Source: Bacillota bacterium (GTDB lineage Bacteria > Bacillota > Clostridia > Peptostreptococcales > Anaerovoracaceae). From it: a stretch of DNA of 62,776 nt. The notes under the pieces were generated by a model that worked only from the letters and a program-made list of their open reading frames with translations, did not search any database and was not told the origin of the DNA. The stretch covers positions 1 through 62,776 of the forward strand of contig JAUNDC010000017.1 of assembly GCA_030526355.1 (NCBI GenBank), given 5' to 3'. The position numbers and the translations under genes were made by a program. Of the stretch, positions 34,781-43,643 are shown piece by piece (position 1 is the first letter of the stretch; every line of letters begins with the position of its first letter).

Positions 34781-36145
34781 TTAGCATAATGCAAATCCTG
34801 CTATCAGGTATCCTATAAAGGCTACCCCTGCGGCTATCAATGCATATGGTATCTGAGTCAATGCGTGATCCATGTTTTCTATTCCAGCAGCAGATGATGA
34901 TAATACTGTTGCATCTGAATAGAAGCAAGCATGTGCTCCGAATGTTGCGGACGAAAGAATCGCAGCAACTGTGATAAGCGGATCAGCCCCTACTGCTGCT
35001 CCAAGCGGTACGATAATAGGAATCGTAACTGCAGGAACACCCCAGCAGCTTCCTGTAACGAATGACAGGCAAGCTACGATAATAAATGCTATTGCAGGCA
35101 GCAATGCAGGTGATACATAAGGCGCAACTGATTCGATAATAAAATCTGACATTCCGATTTCGGCAAGCACCTTCTGCAGAGTAAGTGCAGAAATAATGAT
35201 TGCAAACATAAGGAACATATCAGCAAATCCTGACATGAAAGCTTCTGAGAATTCCTGGAATGTAATTCTTCTCTTTATCATGTACATAGCTGTTGCAACT
35301 ACAGTACCTATGATTACTCCAACCAGAAGGTCTGTATCAAAGAATAATGTTCCAGCTATAAGTGCAGCCATAGGGATTATGAAGTCCCATACACTTGCTG
35401 TGTTTTCAGGATCATAATCATCATCCAGATTGAATTTTTTGCTTCCCTCATTGTATGTCATACCTGTTTCAGCAGTTCTCTTATATGCCTTTTTCATCGG
35501 TCCTATCTTTGGAATAACTCCGGCGATTACAAGCGGAACCACTATTGTAGCTGCAATTGCATAAAACGAGAACGGAATGGTGTCGATGAAGATATCCATG
35601 CCGCTGCCGAGGTAAGACAGTGTTTTTTCTTCAGCCAGCATGCTTGCCCAGTAAACAGCCTGTGTTGAAATAGGTATCAGCATACAAACAGGAACTCCTG
35701 TCGAGTCTATTACGTATGCCAGCATTTCTCTAGGTGTCTTCTGCTGGTCGCATACCGTTCTCATGGCGTTACCGATTGTCAGTACATTGAGATATTCATC
35801 TACGAAAATTATGATACCCAGTATCCATGCTACGAACATGGATTTCTTTTCGGTGTTGGAGTACTTCAGAACCAGCTTCGTAAAACCAGATGTTGCCTTG
35901 GCCTTTCTCATTATTGCTATAAATGCTCCAAAGATACCAACCGTCAATATTACCCATATGTTCCCTGTATCTGACATAGTTGCATACAGGAAGTCAAGAT
36001 AACCCCAGAAGAACCCTTTGCCGTAAGCGATCACACATCCTACCAGTCCGCCCAGCACAAGCGCTTCAAAAGTACGCCTTGTGATAAGTGCAAACGCTAT
36101 GATAAGTACCGGCGGCAGCAATGTGATGATACCCATATTATCCAT
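34781..36145 (-). CDS. NhaC-family Na+/H+ antiporter-type transporter
   Basis: The 454-residue protein has about 11 membrane helices. GIITLLPPVLIIAFALITRR, VDEYLNVLTIGNAMRTVCDQ, DSTGVPVCMLIPISTQAVYW and FVTGSCWGVPAVTIPIIVPL are characteristic of the NhaC/ion-transporter superfamily. Members exchange Na+ for H+ or for organic acids and amino acids. Its place as first gene of a sigma-54 operon with an amino-acid dehydrogenase suggests substrate uptake or exchange rather than pH control. AGGAGG before the ATG at 36145 sets the start; the frame extends ten codons upstream. Confidence 0.87.
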   Translation of the reverse strand: MDNMGIITLLPPVLIIAFALITRRTFEALVLGGLVGCVIAYGKGFFWGYLDFLYATMSDTGNIWVILTVGIFGAFIAIMRKAKATSGFTKLVLKYSNTEKKSMFVAWILGIIIFVDEYLNVLTIGNAMRTVCDQQKTPREMLAYVIDSTGVPVCMLIPISTQAVYWASMLAEEKTLSYLGSGMDIFIDTIPFSFYAIAATIVVPLVIAGVIPKIGPMKKAYKRTAETGMTYNEGSKKFNLDDDYDPENTASVWDFIIPMAALIAGTLFFDTDLLVGVIIGTVVATAMYMIKRRITFQEFSEAFMSGFADMFLMFAIIISALTLQKVLAEIGMSDFIIESVAPYVSPALLPAIAFIIVACLSFVTGSCWGVPAVTIPIIVPLGAAVGADPLITVAAILSSATFGAHACFYSDATVLSSSAAGIENMDHALTQIPYALIAAGVAFIGYLIAGFALC

Positions 36146-36219
36146 ACTTTTTCCTCCTCCTAATGACAATAACATGTTATTCGAATAACATTATTAACTG
36201 TTGCGCATCTATATATAAC

Positions 36220-36234
36220 GCAAAATGGCTGCCA
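36220..36234 (-). promoter_or_regulatory. Sigma-54 promoter of the NhaC operon
   Basis: Read on the minus strand, 36234-36220 is TGGCAGCCATTTTGC, with GG and GC ten bases apart and a TTGC box. The -24 box is also part of a GC-rich inverted repeat (ATGGCTGCC/GGCAGCCAT, 36225-36247). In the 5' leader ATGTTATTCGAATAACAT (36174-36191) is a perfect palindrome. Confidence 0.75.
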
Positions 36235-36416
36235 AATCGGCAGCCATTTGCAATTTTTGTATCTGGTAATTTATAACACTATCCAAAAACGTTGGAATTA
36301 CACCATTTCTGTTGATGTTTTTTGTTATTGTTGTTTTTTAATTTTCTGAAAAAAATGATTGTTCAAAACACTTTCTTGTTTCATTTTCGTCACTTTCTTG
36401 CTTCGAATTTCGCACG

Positions 36417-36504
36417 AACGCATTTTTGCGTTGTTTTCAGACAAATTTCGATTTTTCATTACATTTTCGACGCAAATCTGCGTCACGCTTACGCATTTTT
36501 GCGT
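36417..36504. promoter_or_regulatory. Three phased ACGCA-N4-TGCGT palindromes (activator sites)
   Basis: AACGCATTTTTGCGTT (36417-36432), GACGCAAATCTGCGTC (36469-36484) and ACGCATTTTTGCGT (36491-36504) share arms ACGCA/TGCGT with a 4-base centre. Their centres are 52 and 21 bases apart, close to five and two helical turns. They lie about 190-270 bases upstream of the NhaC sigma-54 promoter and directly beside the EBP2 stop codon. Confidence 0.75.
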
Positions 36505-37898
36505 CATTCTTCGTCCCGAATACCGTATTTTGCAAGCTTTCTGTTGATTGTACTTCTTGTTGTATTCAAGCGTTCTGCCAATTCACCTGTATTTCTGCAT
36601 TCACTGTACAGCTTTCTCAGTAAACCAGCCTCGTAATCTCTTACCATCTCATCTATAGAACCTGTTATTTCAAAGCTTTCCTCTGATGGATCCTTTAACT
36701 CCTTGGAAATATATGCACTTACGTCCCTTTCAGTTATCACATCCCCATCACTTATCACAATGAGACTCTCTATCATGTTTTCCAGTTCACGTACATTACC
36801 CGGCCATGAATACGACATAAACCTCTTTTTCGCTCTACTGTCAATACGCTTATCTGTCCCATGTTTTTTATTGAAATTATCAACAAAGCTTCTCACCAGC
36901 TGAACTATATCTTCCTTTCTTTCACGAAGCGGTGGTATGTTTATTGAAACAACTCCGATTCTATAGTACAGATCCTGACGGAACTCTCCTTTGTTTACCA
37001 TTTCCTTGAGATCTTTGTTTGTTGCAGCAATTATTCTGATATCCAGCTTTACCGGCGTATCGCTCCCCACAGGCATCATCTCACGTTCCTGTATGACTCT
37101 CAGAAGCTTTACCTGCAGATTGAACGGAATGGAATCAATTTCATCCAGAAAAATAGTTCCTCCGTTAGCCATTCCAAAGTATCCACTTTTCCCCTGCTTC
37201 CTCGCTCCGGTAAAAGCACCTTCAACATATCCGAACATCTCCGATTCAAGCAGATTTCCGGGTATCGCACCACAGTTGACCTTTATAAACGGCTTGTCTG
37301 CCCTAGGACTTTCCTTGCATATAAGGTTTGCCAGGACTTCCTTACCTGTCCCTGATTCTCCTTGTATCAGTACTGTTGCATCCAGCTTTGACACCTTACG
37401 TGCCATATCAACGGTCTGCTTCATATTTTTTGAAACGCTTATTATCCCGGCAGGCGTACCGTTCACTTGTCTCAGGTGCTCAATTTCTTTCTCGTATTTC
37501 TCATTCAGATCTTTTACCTTGAGGAGCTTTTCCTTGGTTTTCGAGAGCTCTGTAACATCACGTTCACAGGCAATTACCATTTTGAATTTACCGTTTTCAT
37601 AATATGGGACACCTGTCACAAGAAGCTCTCTGTTATCCTTCGTACGCTGAACCAGAACCTCTTCCTTGCCGCTCAAAATAACCCTTTTACTCACAAATTC
37701 AGTGCAATAGCCCTCATCTACCAGTGCATCGATGTTACGGCCGATCAATTCTTCTATTTTTTTCCCACCGTTCTTCTCCACCGCTTTGTTTGCTTCAAGA
37801 ATAATACCATTAGTATCAATAACAAAAATGCCATCATCAATATTATCAAGCACGGCATGATAATCCTCTATGGTAAGTCTCTGTTCAACATTATTCAT
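36504..37898 (-). CDS. Sigma-54-dependent activator with PAS sensor (EBP2)
   Basis: The 464-residue protein has an N-terminal PAS domain (about 10-120, VLDNIDDGIFVIDTNGIILE), then AAA+ with [36 protein letters not shown] and [15 protein letters not shown], and a C-terminal HTH (ELAERLNTTRSTINRKLAKY). It activates sigma-54 promoters after sensing a ligand through PAS. The HTH resembles TyrR/Fis types. It follows the decarboxylase gene by 22 bases and lies just upstream of three palindromes and the NhaC sigma-54 promoter, its most likely target. Confidence 0.92.
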   Translation of the reverse strand: MNNVEQRLTIEDYHAVLDNIDDGIFVIDTNGIILEANKAVEKNGGKKIEELIGRNIDALVDEGYCTEFVSKRVILSGKEEVLVQRTKDNRELLVTGVPYYENGKFKMVIACERDVTELSKTKEKLLKVKDLNEKYEKEIEHLRQVNGTPAGIISVSKNMKQTVDMARKVSKLDATVLIQGESGTGKEVLANLICKESPRADKPFIKVNCGAIPGNLLESEMFGYVEGAFTGARKQGKSGYFGMANGGTIFLDEIDSIPFNLQVKLLRVIQEREMMPVGSDTPVKLDIRIIAATNKDLKEMVNKGEFRQDLYYRIGVVSINIPPLRERKEDIVQLVRSFVDNFNKKHGTDKRIDSRAKKRFMSYSWPGNVRELENMIESLIVISDGDVITERDVSAYISKELKDPSEESFEITGSIDEMVRDYEAGLLRKLYSECRNTGELAERLNTTRSTINRKLAKYGIRDEE

Positions 37899-37920
37899 GT
37901 ATATCGCCCTCCTCTAAAAG

Positions 37921-39339
37921 TCAATCCATACCTACCAGGATCTGCATTTTCTCATTCACACCTATAACTTTTTCTCCGTTTTCTCTAAGCTGTCTGATAT
38001 ATGCTATTTCCTGCGCACCTATCTGCTCGCCGGGACACAGAAACGGTATCCCCGGCGGATAAGGAATTACAGAAGAAGCGCATATCCTGCCTTCACACTC
38101 CTCAAGACCCTTCAATTCTCTACGTTTTGAGATTCTATGAAGAGGTCTTTTATTCGACCAGAGCGCTGCCCCATCCGGTACATCCTTGTTTTGCATATTC
38201 TCAACAAGTGCATTTTCATCCGCAATCATTTTCAGAGCATTAAGCAATTTGTCAAAATCCTCCTTGCGGTTACCTATTCCTGTCATGCACATCAGTATAT
38301 TACCCGTTGTAAGCTCCGCATAAATCCCCTGCTCCATGAGCATTTCCTCAAGCCTGCCGCCATCAATTCCATACGCACTCATATCAATATTTATTTTAGT
38401 GCTGTCCATATGTCCCGGAATCGTCATCAGTCTTATTCCCGGAATTTCTGATGCCCTGCTGTAGAACTCCTCAATATTCTGCTGCCACTGTCCTAACAGT
38501 TCATCTCCCTGTCTATCTAAAATATCTGCATTTATATCAAGCGAGGCCATAAGAAGATATGAAGGGCTCGTGCTCTGTATCGCCTGAAGCTTATCTTCAA
38601 GCACATGCTGGGAAACACGTTCTGAATTGAGGTTCAGCACAGCGCTCTGTGTAAATGAACCCAGTGTCTTGTGAATACTGTTCACCACAATATCCGCACC
38701 ACAGTCCTCCGCTGCCTGCGGTTGCTTCTTCATGAATTTAAGATGAGCTCCATGAGCTTGATCCACTATAAGAATCCTGCCATAAGCATGCACTATTTCT
38801 GCAATTCGCTTTATATCGCTGCAGATACCGTAATAATTCGGCGATGGCAGCAAAACAGCGTCAGCATCCGGATTCTCCTTCAGACATGTTTCAATCTCCT
38901 CAGCAGTTATTTCCCCGGAAATTCCGTATTCTTCAATCATTGATGGATACGCATAAACCGGAGCCGCATCGCATAATGTCAACGCATTGAATACCGATTT
39001 ATGGCAGTTACGTGCCATTATCAGCTTTCCTCCGTTCCTTACCGATGCCAGAACAGCTGCTATCAGACCTCCGCTTGTTCCGTTTATAAGCGGATACGAC
39101 GCCTTCACACCATACAGCCTGCTGTACTTATCTGCCGTTTCTCTGATTATACTTTCCATCTGAAACAGATTGTCTGCTCCCGGAATTTCTGTAATATCAC
39201 AATCCATCATTTTTCCCAGAAAATCTTCATATCCAGTTCTGCGGTAAAACTCACTGCCCTTGTGCCCCGGCATATGAAAAGAAACCGGGGAATCCCCGGC
39301 ATGCTTAAGTAAAAATTGTGTAATTCCTTTGCTGTTCAT
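37921..39339 (-). CDS. Orn/Lys/Arg decarboxylase-family PLP enzyme
   Basis: A fold type I PLP enzyme of 472 residues with GDSPVSFHMPGHKGSEFYR, YPLINGTSGGLIAAVLAS, ILIVDQAHGAHLKFM and the PLP lysine in VNSIHKTLGSFTQSAVL. The C-terminal SSVIPYPPGIPFLCPGEQIG is typical of the family of arginine/lysine/ornithine decarboxylases (SpeA/YaaO type). It would make a polyamine or diamine from an amino acid. A start two codons upstream is possible, but TAGGAG is correctly spaced only for the ATG at 39339. Cotranscribed with EBP2. The exact substrate cannot be told. Confidence 0.86.
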   Translation of the reverse strand: MNSKGITQFLLKHAGDSPVSFHMPGHKGSEFYRRTGYEDFLGKMMDCDITEIPGADNLFQMESIIRETADKYSRLYGVKASYPLINGTSGGLIAAVLASVRNGGKLIMARNCHKSVFNALTLCDAAPVYAYPSMIEEYGISGEITAEEIETCLKENPDADAVLLPSPNYYGICSDIKRIAEIVHAYGRILIVDQAHGAHLKFMKKQPQAAEDCGADIVVNSIHKTLGSFTQSAVLNLNSERVSQHVLEDKLQAIQSTSPSYLLMASLDINADILDRQGDELLGQWQQNIEEFYSRASEIPGIRLMTIPGHMDSTKINIDMSAYGIDGGRLEEMLMEQGIYAELTTGNILMCMTGIGNRKEDFDKLLNALKMIADENALVENMQNKDVPDGAALWSNKRPLHRISKRRELKGLEECEGRICASSVIPYPPGIPFLCPGEQIGAQEIAYIRQLRENGEKVIGVNEKMQILVGMD

Positions 39340-39368
39340 AAACATCTCCTACCGCTTCATCAAAATAC

Positions 39369-40043
39369 CTATGCCGCTATGATACACCAGATAATCGGAA
39401 TAATCAATGCCGGCAGCATATTGAGCGTCTTGCAGTCCTTTATCTCAAGAATACCCAGACCTGAGCTGAAAATAAGAAATCCGCCTACAATGGATAATTC
39501 TGTCATCATATTGTCAGTAATAAAATTTCCAAGGAGCATTGTAAGACCGTATATGCTTCCCTGCCATGCAAAAAGCACACCTGCTGCCAGTGCCATTCCG
39601 ATGCCATATGTGGATGCCAGCACCATAGATGTTACAAAATCCAGCATCGCATTAGTGAAAAGAAATGTATGATCCTGATACAGTGCGCTTTGCACAGGTC
39701 CAAGTATGGAAAGCGTACCTACACAATAAAGAAGACAGCCTGTAATGAGACCCTCTCCCAGTTTTCCACCGTCGGAATACCTTGAAGAAAGTCTTCCGAT
39801 TCTTTCGTCAAGCCTGAGTATACTGCCAATCAGTCCTCCAATAGCCAGGCTTGCTATAAACAGAACAGGATAATTGCTGTCAGGCATATTCTGCACTACA
39901 GAATTAATACCAAGCCCTGTTGCCGCCAGACCCATAGCAGTGAAAAGGCACTTGCTGTATTCTTCTTTTAATACTTTTTTTACTATACCTCCTATGAGAC
40001 TTCCTGTGATTATCGTCCCTACATTTACCAATGTTCCTATCAT
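39369..40043 (-). CDS. DUF554 family membrane protein
   Basis: The 224-residue protein starts MIGTLVNVGTIITGSLIGGI, followed by about six membrane helices with FTAMGLAATGLGINSVVQN, YSDGGKLGEGLITGCLLYCVG and a GPVQSALYQDHTFLFTNAML block, diagnostic for DUF554 (YdfK/YqgA type). Function is unknown; transport is presumed. It lies 104 bases downstream of the DUF6512 gene. That gap contains no gene I can support. Confidence 0.85.
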   Translation of the reverse strand: MIGTLVNVGTIITGSLIGGIVKKVLKEEYSKCLFTAMGLAATGLGINSVVQNMPDSNYPVLFIASLAIGGLIGSILRLDERIGRLSSRYSDGGKLGEGLITGCLLYCVGTLSILGPVQSALYQDHTFLFTNAMLDFVTSMVLASTYGIGMALAAGVLFAWQGSIYGLTMLLGNFITDNMMTELSIVGGFLIFSSGLGILEIKDCKTLNMLPALIIPIIWCIIAA

Positions 40044-40146
40044 ATCTTACCTTTCCCAGAAAGATTGTCGCCTGCTGCGCATATTCTATCTGACTTATCC
40101 TGTTTCTTATCTGTATTATATATTCACCTTTCATTTTTTGGAAGCA

Positions 40147-40686
40147 TCATTTCTTCATTATCCCGTACTCGCCTGTCACAGGATCCTGAAACATACCGAT
40201 TTCCGGCGGATCATACGCGAAAATAACCATGAGAATGCTGATAACAGCGATTACCGATATTTCACAGCTGGAACTGAATGATGCAGTAAACAGTCCGCCC
40301 GGCTCCCTTATTTTATAATACGAAAACAAGTAAGCTACTCCGACAGATACAATGAACACCATAATATCCATAAACAGCAGATTTCTGCCCAGAATTCCCG
40401 AATATGTGTAAAAAATAACGACTACTGCTGCCATACCCACAAGTACAGATGTCACCTTAACAGGAATGAATCCCTCGGTTTCTCTGCCATACGCCACGTA
40501 TTCCACAGCGCCAAAGATGACCGCCGGCCAGAAGACAAGCTTAAGATGCTCCCAGGTACTTTCATTTACCGGACTGAAGACAGCCCAGACAGGTTCTCCC
40601 AGCCATCCGTAAACAAAATGAAGCAGCGTTCCTGTCAAAATCGTAAACGCTGCTCCTGCAATCTGCCATTGTTTTAATTTTTCCAT
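40147..40686 (-). CDS. DUF6512-like membrane protein
   Basis: The 179-residue protein has about five hydrophobic helices and the motif LHFVYGWLGEPVWAVFSPVN followed by ESTWEHLKLVFWPA, known from small uncharacterised Firmicute membrane proteins of the DUF6512 group. Its ribosome binding site (GGGGTG) lies inside a hairpin formed with ACCCCT (arms near 40686-40725, minus strand), so translation may be tempered by RNA structure. It follows niaR. Function unknown. Confidence 0.65.
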   Translation of the reverse strand: MEKLKQWQIAGAAFTILTGTLLHFVYGWLGEPVWAVFSPVNESTWEHLKLVFWPAVIFGAVEYVAYGRETEGFIPVKVTSVLVGMAAVVVIFYTYSGILGRNLLFMDIMVFIVSVGVAYLFSYYKIREPGGLFTASFSSSCEISVIAVISILMVIFAYDPPEIGMFQDPVTGEYGIMKK

Positions 40687-40734
40687 ACAATCACCCCTCT
40701 ACCCATAATATATGCAGATAAGGGGTGTACGATG

Positions 40735-41274
40735 CTATGAGCTGAATTCTACAGGCTCATAATCCTGCAATCTGGCAAGAAATCCTTTTTCCTTCAGCTT
40801 CTCCTGTATTATATCAAGAAGCTGTTCACTGTCTGCAAATACAGTATGATAGTGGTATCCTGATGTAACATTCATCAGCAGATTTGACTTACCTGATGCT
40901 ATTTTTTCCATAAACATCTCTATATCAAGGCGTGACCTTATATCCATATCGGCTCTGAGTACACCATAGGCTTTATGGTACACGAACACATCCTTCACTA
41001 TACCGCCGAAATCGACTATAGTCCTCAGTTCCTCCTCCACATCCTGCTCCTTGTGTATAACCTTGAACACACGGCTCAGCTTTGGCTTAGACTGAATCAT
41101 ATAGCCCTGATTCATCGATAATATATCGTTGCCTGCCGCCCGCAGCAATGCAATATCCTGAACAATTATCTGACGGCTTACGTTAAGAGCCCTTGCCAGA
41201 GATATCCCTGATATCGGAGTCTGACTGTCGGTCAGAAGCTTAAGTATCTGTGTTCTTCTCTCATTGCCATTCAT
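40735..41274 (-). CDS. niaR: NiaR-type niacin-responsive transcriptional repressor
   Basis: NiaR (YrxA) represses NAD synthesis genes when nicotinate is present. An N-terminal HTH (QILKLLTDSQTPISGISLAR, VSRQIIVQDIALLR) is followed by a 3H domain with conserved histidines (VFVYHKAYGVLRADMDI, VTSGYHYHTVFADSEQL). The start MNGNERRTQ at 41274 gives 179 residues as in B. subtilis; the open frame runs nine codons further. It is the third gene of nadB-nadC-niaR, so it represses its own operon. Its operator is at 43.5 kb. Confidence 0.9.
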   Translation of the reverse strand: MNGNERRTQILKLLTDSQTPISGISLARALNVSRQIIVQDIALLRAAGNDILSMNQGYMIQSKPKLSRVFKVIHKEQDVEEELRTIVDFGGIVKDVFVYHKAYGVLRADMDIRSRLDIEMFMEKIASGKSNLLMNVTSGYHYHTVFADSEQLLDIIQEKLKEKGFLARLQDYEPVEFSS

Positions 41275-41301
41275 ACTTTTATTATTTCCTTTCATCATCA
41301 C

Positions 41302-42156
41302 TTATATTGCATGAAGATTTTTCAGTGAAATATCCATAATAGGAGCAGAATGAGTCAGCGCACCGCTGGAAATGTAATCAACCCCGAGCTCAGCCAGAGC
41401 TGCGATGTTTTCTCTGGTAACATTTCCCGAAACCTCCACTTCGGCTCTGCCTGCTATGATTTTCATTGACTCTTTCATCTGTTCAAATGTCATATTATCA
41501 AGCATAATTATATCCGCCCCTGCCTCAACGGCCTCCCTTACCATCTCGACAGTTTCTGTTTCAACTTCGATTTTTCTCACAAAAGGAGCGTATTCTCTCG
41601 CCATCTCCACTGCCTTTTTCACGCTGCCGGCCGCCCCAATATGGTTATCCTTCAGCATTACTCCATCTGACAGATTAAGTCTGTGATTTCTGCCGCCTCC
41701 TGTCTTTACGGAATATTTTTCAAATATCCTGTTGTTTGGTGTCGTTTTTCTCGTATCAAGCAGACTGGTACCTGTTCCCTCAAGATATGCTGCGGATTGT
41801 CTGGTATATGTGGCAATTCCGCTCATTCTCTGAAGATAATTAAGAGCTGTCCTTTCACCGCAAAGCAGCACTCTGATGTCACCTCTCACTTTTGCTATCA
41901 GCTGTCCGGCTTTTACATCCTGACCATCTTCAAAATAAAACTCTATTTCCGTCGCAGGATCCAGTAGTCTGAACACTCTCTCAAATACCTGCAGGCCGCA
42001 TATAACACCGTCCTCTTTGCAGATAAGATCTGCCTCACCTGTTTGAGGCTGACGCATAACACAATTGGCAGAAACATCCTCACTGGTGATGTCCTCACGC
42101 AATGCACTCATTATCAGTGGATCCACATTTAGCTTTAATGTAACTTCATCAAACAT
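41302..42156 (-). CDS. nadC: Nicotinate-nucleotide pyrophosphorylase (quinolinate phosphoribosyltransferase)
   Basis: NadC joins quinolinate and phosphoribosyl pyrophosphate, releasing CO2, to give nicotinate mononucleotide. The 284-residue protein shows ALREDITSEDVSANCVMRQP, ERTALNYLQRMSGIATYTRQ, DTRKTTPNNRIFEKYSVKTG with GGRNHRLNLSD, and EVEVSGNVTRENIAALAELG, all canonical. It overlaps nadB by 8 bases and precedes niaR. Confidence 0.96.
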   Translation of the reverse strand: MFDEVTLKLNVDPLIMSALREDITSEDVSANCVMRQPQTGEADLICKEDGVICGLQVFERVFRLLDPATEIEFYFEDGQDVKAGQLIAKVRGDIRVLLCGERTALNYLQRMSGIATYTRQSAAYLEGTGTSLLDTRKTTPNNRIFEKYSVKTGGGRNHRLNLSDGVMLKDNHIGAAGSVKKAVEMAREYAPFVRKIEVETETVEMVREAVEAGADIIMLDNMTFEQMKESMKIIAGRAEVEVSGNVTRENIAALAELGVDYISSGALTHSAPIMDISLKNLHAI

Positions 42157-43459
42157 TTTTATTATCCCTTTCTTCTGCCATTCGCTCTATTTCCTCCAGC
42201 ACCAGATTGCGGTATTTCTGTTCCAGCAGCTCCTCATCTTCGTACTCCGATAGATCTACATATTCTGACAAATCATATGTACCTGTGATTTTGTCATCAT
42301 CTGCCATATCCAACGCTGCACGTTTGGCAAATACAAGGCTCTCAAGAAGAGAATTGCTTGCCAGCCTGTTTCTGCCGTGAACTCCATTGCATGCGGTCTC
42401 GCCTACAGCGTACAGCCTTTCCATCGAAGTTCTGCTTTCGTAATTCACCTTGACTCCGCCCATAAAATAATGCTGAGCAGGAACAACAGGTATGCACTCT
42501 TTCGTGACATCATAACCTTGTTCCTGACAATGTCCTGCAATATTAGGGAAATGGTTTCTTATTTCTTCATCCGGAATAGTTCTCATATCTTCCCATACGA
42601 AATCTGTTCCGTCTTTTGCCATCTGTTTTTTTATCGCATTTGTCAGCCTGTCTCTAGGCATCAGCTCATCTGCAAACCTTTCCATATTCTTATCATAGAG
42701 GCGCGCACCTTCTCCTCTGACTGATTCCGATATAAGAAAGCTTCTCCCCTCATCCTCCGAATACAAAGTCGTAGGATGCACCTGAATATAGTCAAGATCC
42801 TTACATTCTATACCATGCTTGATGGCTATGGCTACTGCATCTCCGGTAAGATGCGGGAAGTTTGTCGTATGATCATACAGGCCTCCTATGCCTCCGCATG
42901 CCATAACGACATCATCCGCCTCCACTGTCTGCAGAGCTCCGCTCTGAAGCCTTATTACGGCTCCGATACACCTATTGCCGTCATTGATAATATCAACCAG
43001 CGTCGTATATTCCATCATTGTTATGTTACTTCGGCGTTTTGCTTCTGCAAGCAGCTTACTGGTTATCTCCTTACCAGTGATGTCTTCGTGAAACAGTATC
43101 CTGCTTGTTGAGTGAGCGCCTTCCCTTGTAAAGGCAAGTTCTCCCTTTTCATCTCTGTCGAAGTCTACTCCAATATCCAGCAGATCGCTGACTATATCGC
43201 CTGATGAGCGTATCATTATCTCCACCGATTCTCTGTCATTCTCGTAATGTCCCGCATGAAGTGTATCCTCGAAATAGTCATCAAAGTCGTCTTCATCCTT
43301 AAGCATGCATATTCCGCCCTGTGCCAGGAACGAATCATTGCTTTCCAGGTCAGCCTTGGAAATCAGCAGTATCTGCTTGTCAGCCGGCAGCTGAAGTGCA
43401 CAGTAAAGCCCTGAACATCCACTTCCGGCGATTAAAATATCCGTTTTCATTTCACCCAT
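42149..43459 (-). CDS. nadB: L-aspartate oxidase
   Basis: NadB is the FAD enzyme that oxidises L-aspartate to iminoaspartate in de novo NAD synthesis. It has DILIAGSGCSGLYCALQLPA (FAD site), SFLAQGGICMLKDEDDFDDY, FTREGAHSTSRILFHEDITG and HGRNRLASNSLLESLVFAKR. At 436 residues it is shorter than the E. coli enzyme and lacks most of the C-terminal helical domain, as is common in clostridia. First gene of the minus operon, divergent from nadA. Confidence 0.94.
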   Translation of the reverse strand: MGEMKTDILIAGSGCSGLYCALQLPADKQILLISKADLESNDSFLAQGGICMLKDEDDFDDYFEDTLHAGHYENDRESVEIMIRSSGDIVSDLLDIGVDFDRDEKGELAFTREGAHSTSRILFHEDITGKEITSKLLAEAKRRSNITMMEYTTLVDIINDGNRCIGAVIRLQSGALQTVEADDVVMACGGIGGLYDHTTNFPHLTGDAVAIAIKHGIECKDLDYIQVHPTTLYSEDEGRSFLISESVRGEGARLYDKNMERFADELMPRDRLTNAIKKQMAKDGTDFVWEDMRTIPDEEIRNHFPNIAGHCQEQGYDVTKECIPVVPAQHYFMGGVKVNYESRTSMERLYAVGETACNGVHGRNRLASNSLLESLVFAKRAALDMADDDKITGTYDLSEYVDLSEYEDEELLEQKYRNLVLEEIERMAEERDNKNV

Positions 43460-43508
43460 TCTTTCTGCAAATTATTAGTATATCAAAGCAATATCTTCGC
43501 TGTGCCAT

Positions 43509-43537
43509 AGTATACCACGCTTCTTGTCAGCTGACAA
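43509..43537 (-). promoter_or_regulatory. nadB promoter overlapped by a NiaR site
   Basis: On the minus strand TTGTCA (43537-43532) and TATACT (43514-43509) are 17 bases apart. The -35 box is half of the palindrome CTTGTCAGCTGACAAG, so a repressor bound there would block this promoter. Confidence 0.75.
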
Positions 43538-43564
43538 GACAGTTGTAAATATAATTTCTTGACA
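43523..43564. promoter_or_regulatory. Candidate tandem NiaR operators between nadB and nadA
   Basis: CTTGTCAGCTGACAAG (43523-43538) is a perfect 16-bp palindrome. AGTTGT (43541-43546) and ACAACT (43562-43567) form a second symmetric pair next to TTGACA repeats. Their position over the nadB and nadA -35 boxes and the niaR gene in the same operon argue for NiaR binding. Confidence 0.65.
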
Positions 43565-43570
43565 ACTATC

Positions 43571-43599
43571 TTGACACCTTACAGATGCTTGGCTATAAT
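43571..43599 (+). promoter_or_regulatory. nadA promoter
   Basis: TTGACA (43571-43576) and TATAAT (43594-43599) are perfect sigma-A hexamers 17 bases apart, 45 bases before the GTG start of nadA. The -35 adjoins the second NiaR-like element. Confidence 0.85.
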
Positions 43600-43643
43600 C
43601 TCAATTAGCGCCACATATTAAAATGCGCAATCGGAGGTAAAAA

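Noticed and set aside
36225..36247. GC-rich inverted repeat near the NhaC promoter read as a terminator
   Set aside because: No gene ends there and one arm is the -24 box of the sigma-54 promoter; a chance or regulatory repeat is likelier.
39904..40134. Minus-strand frame of 76 aa in the gap before DUF554
   Set aside because: It overlaps the DUF554 start in another frame and shows no family likeness.
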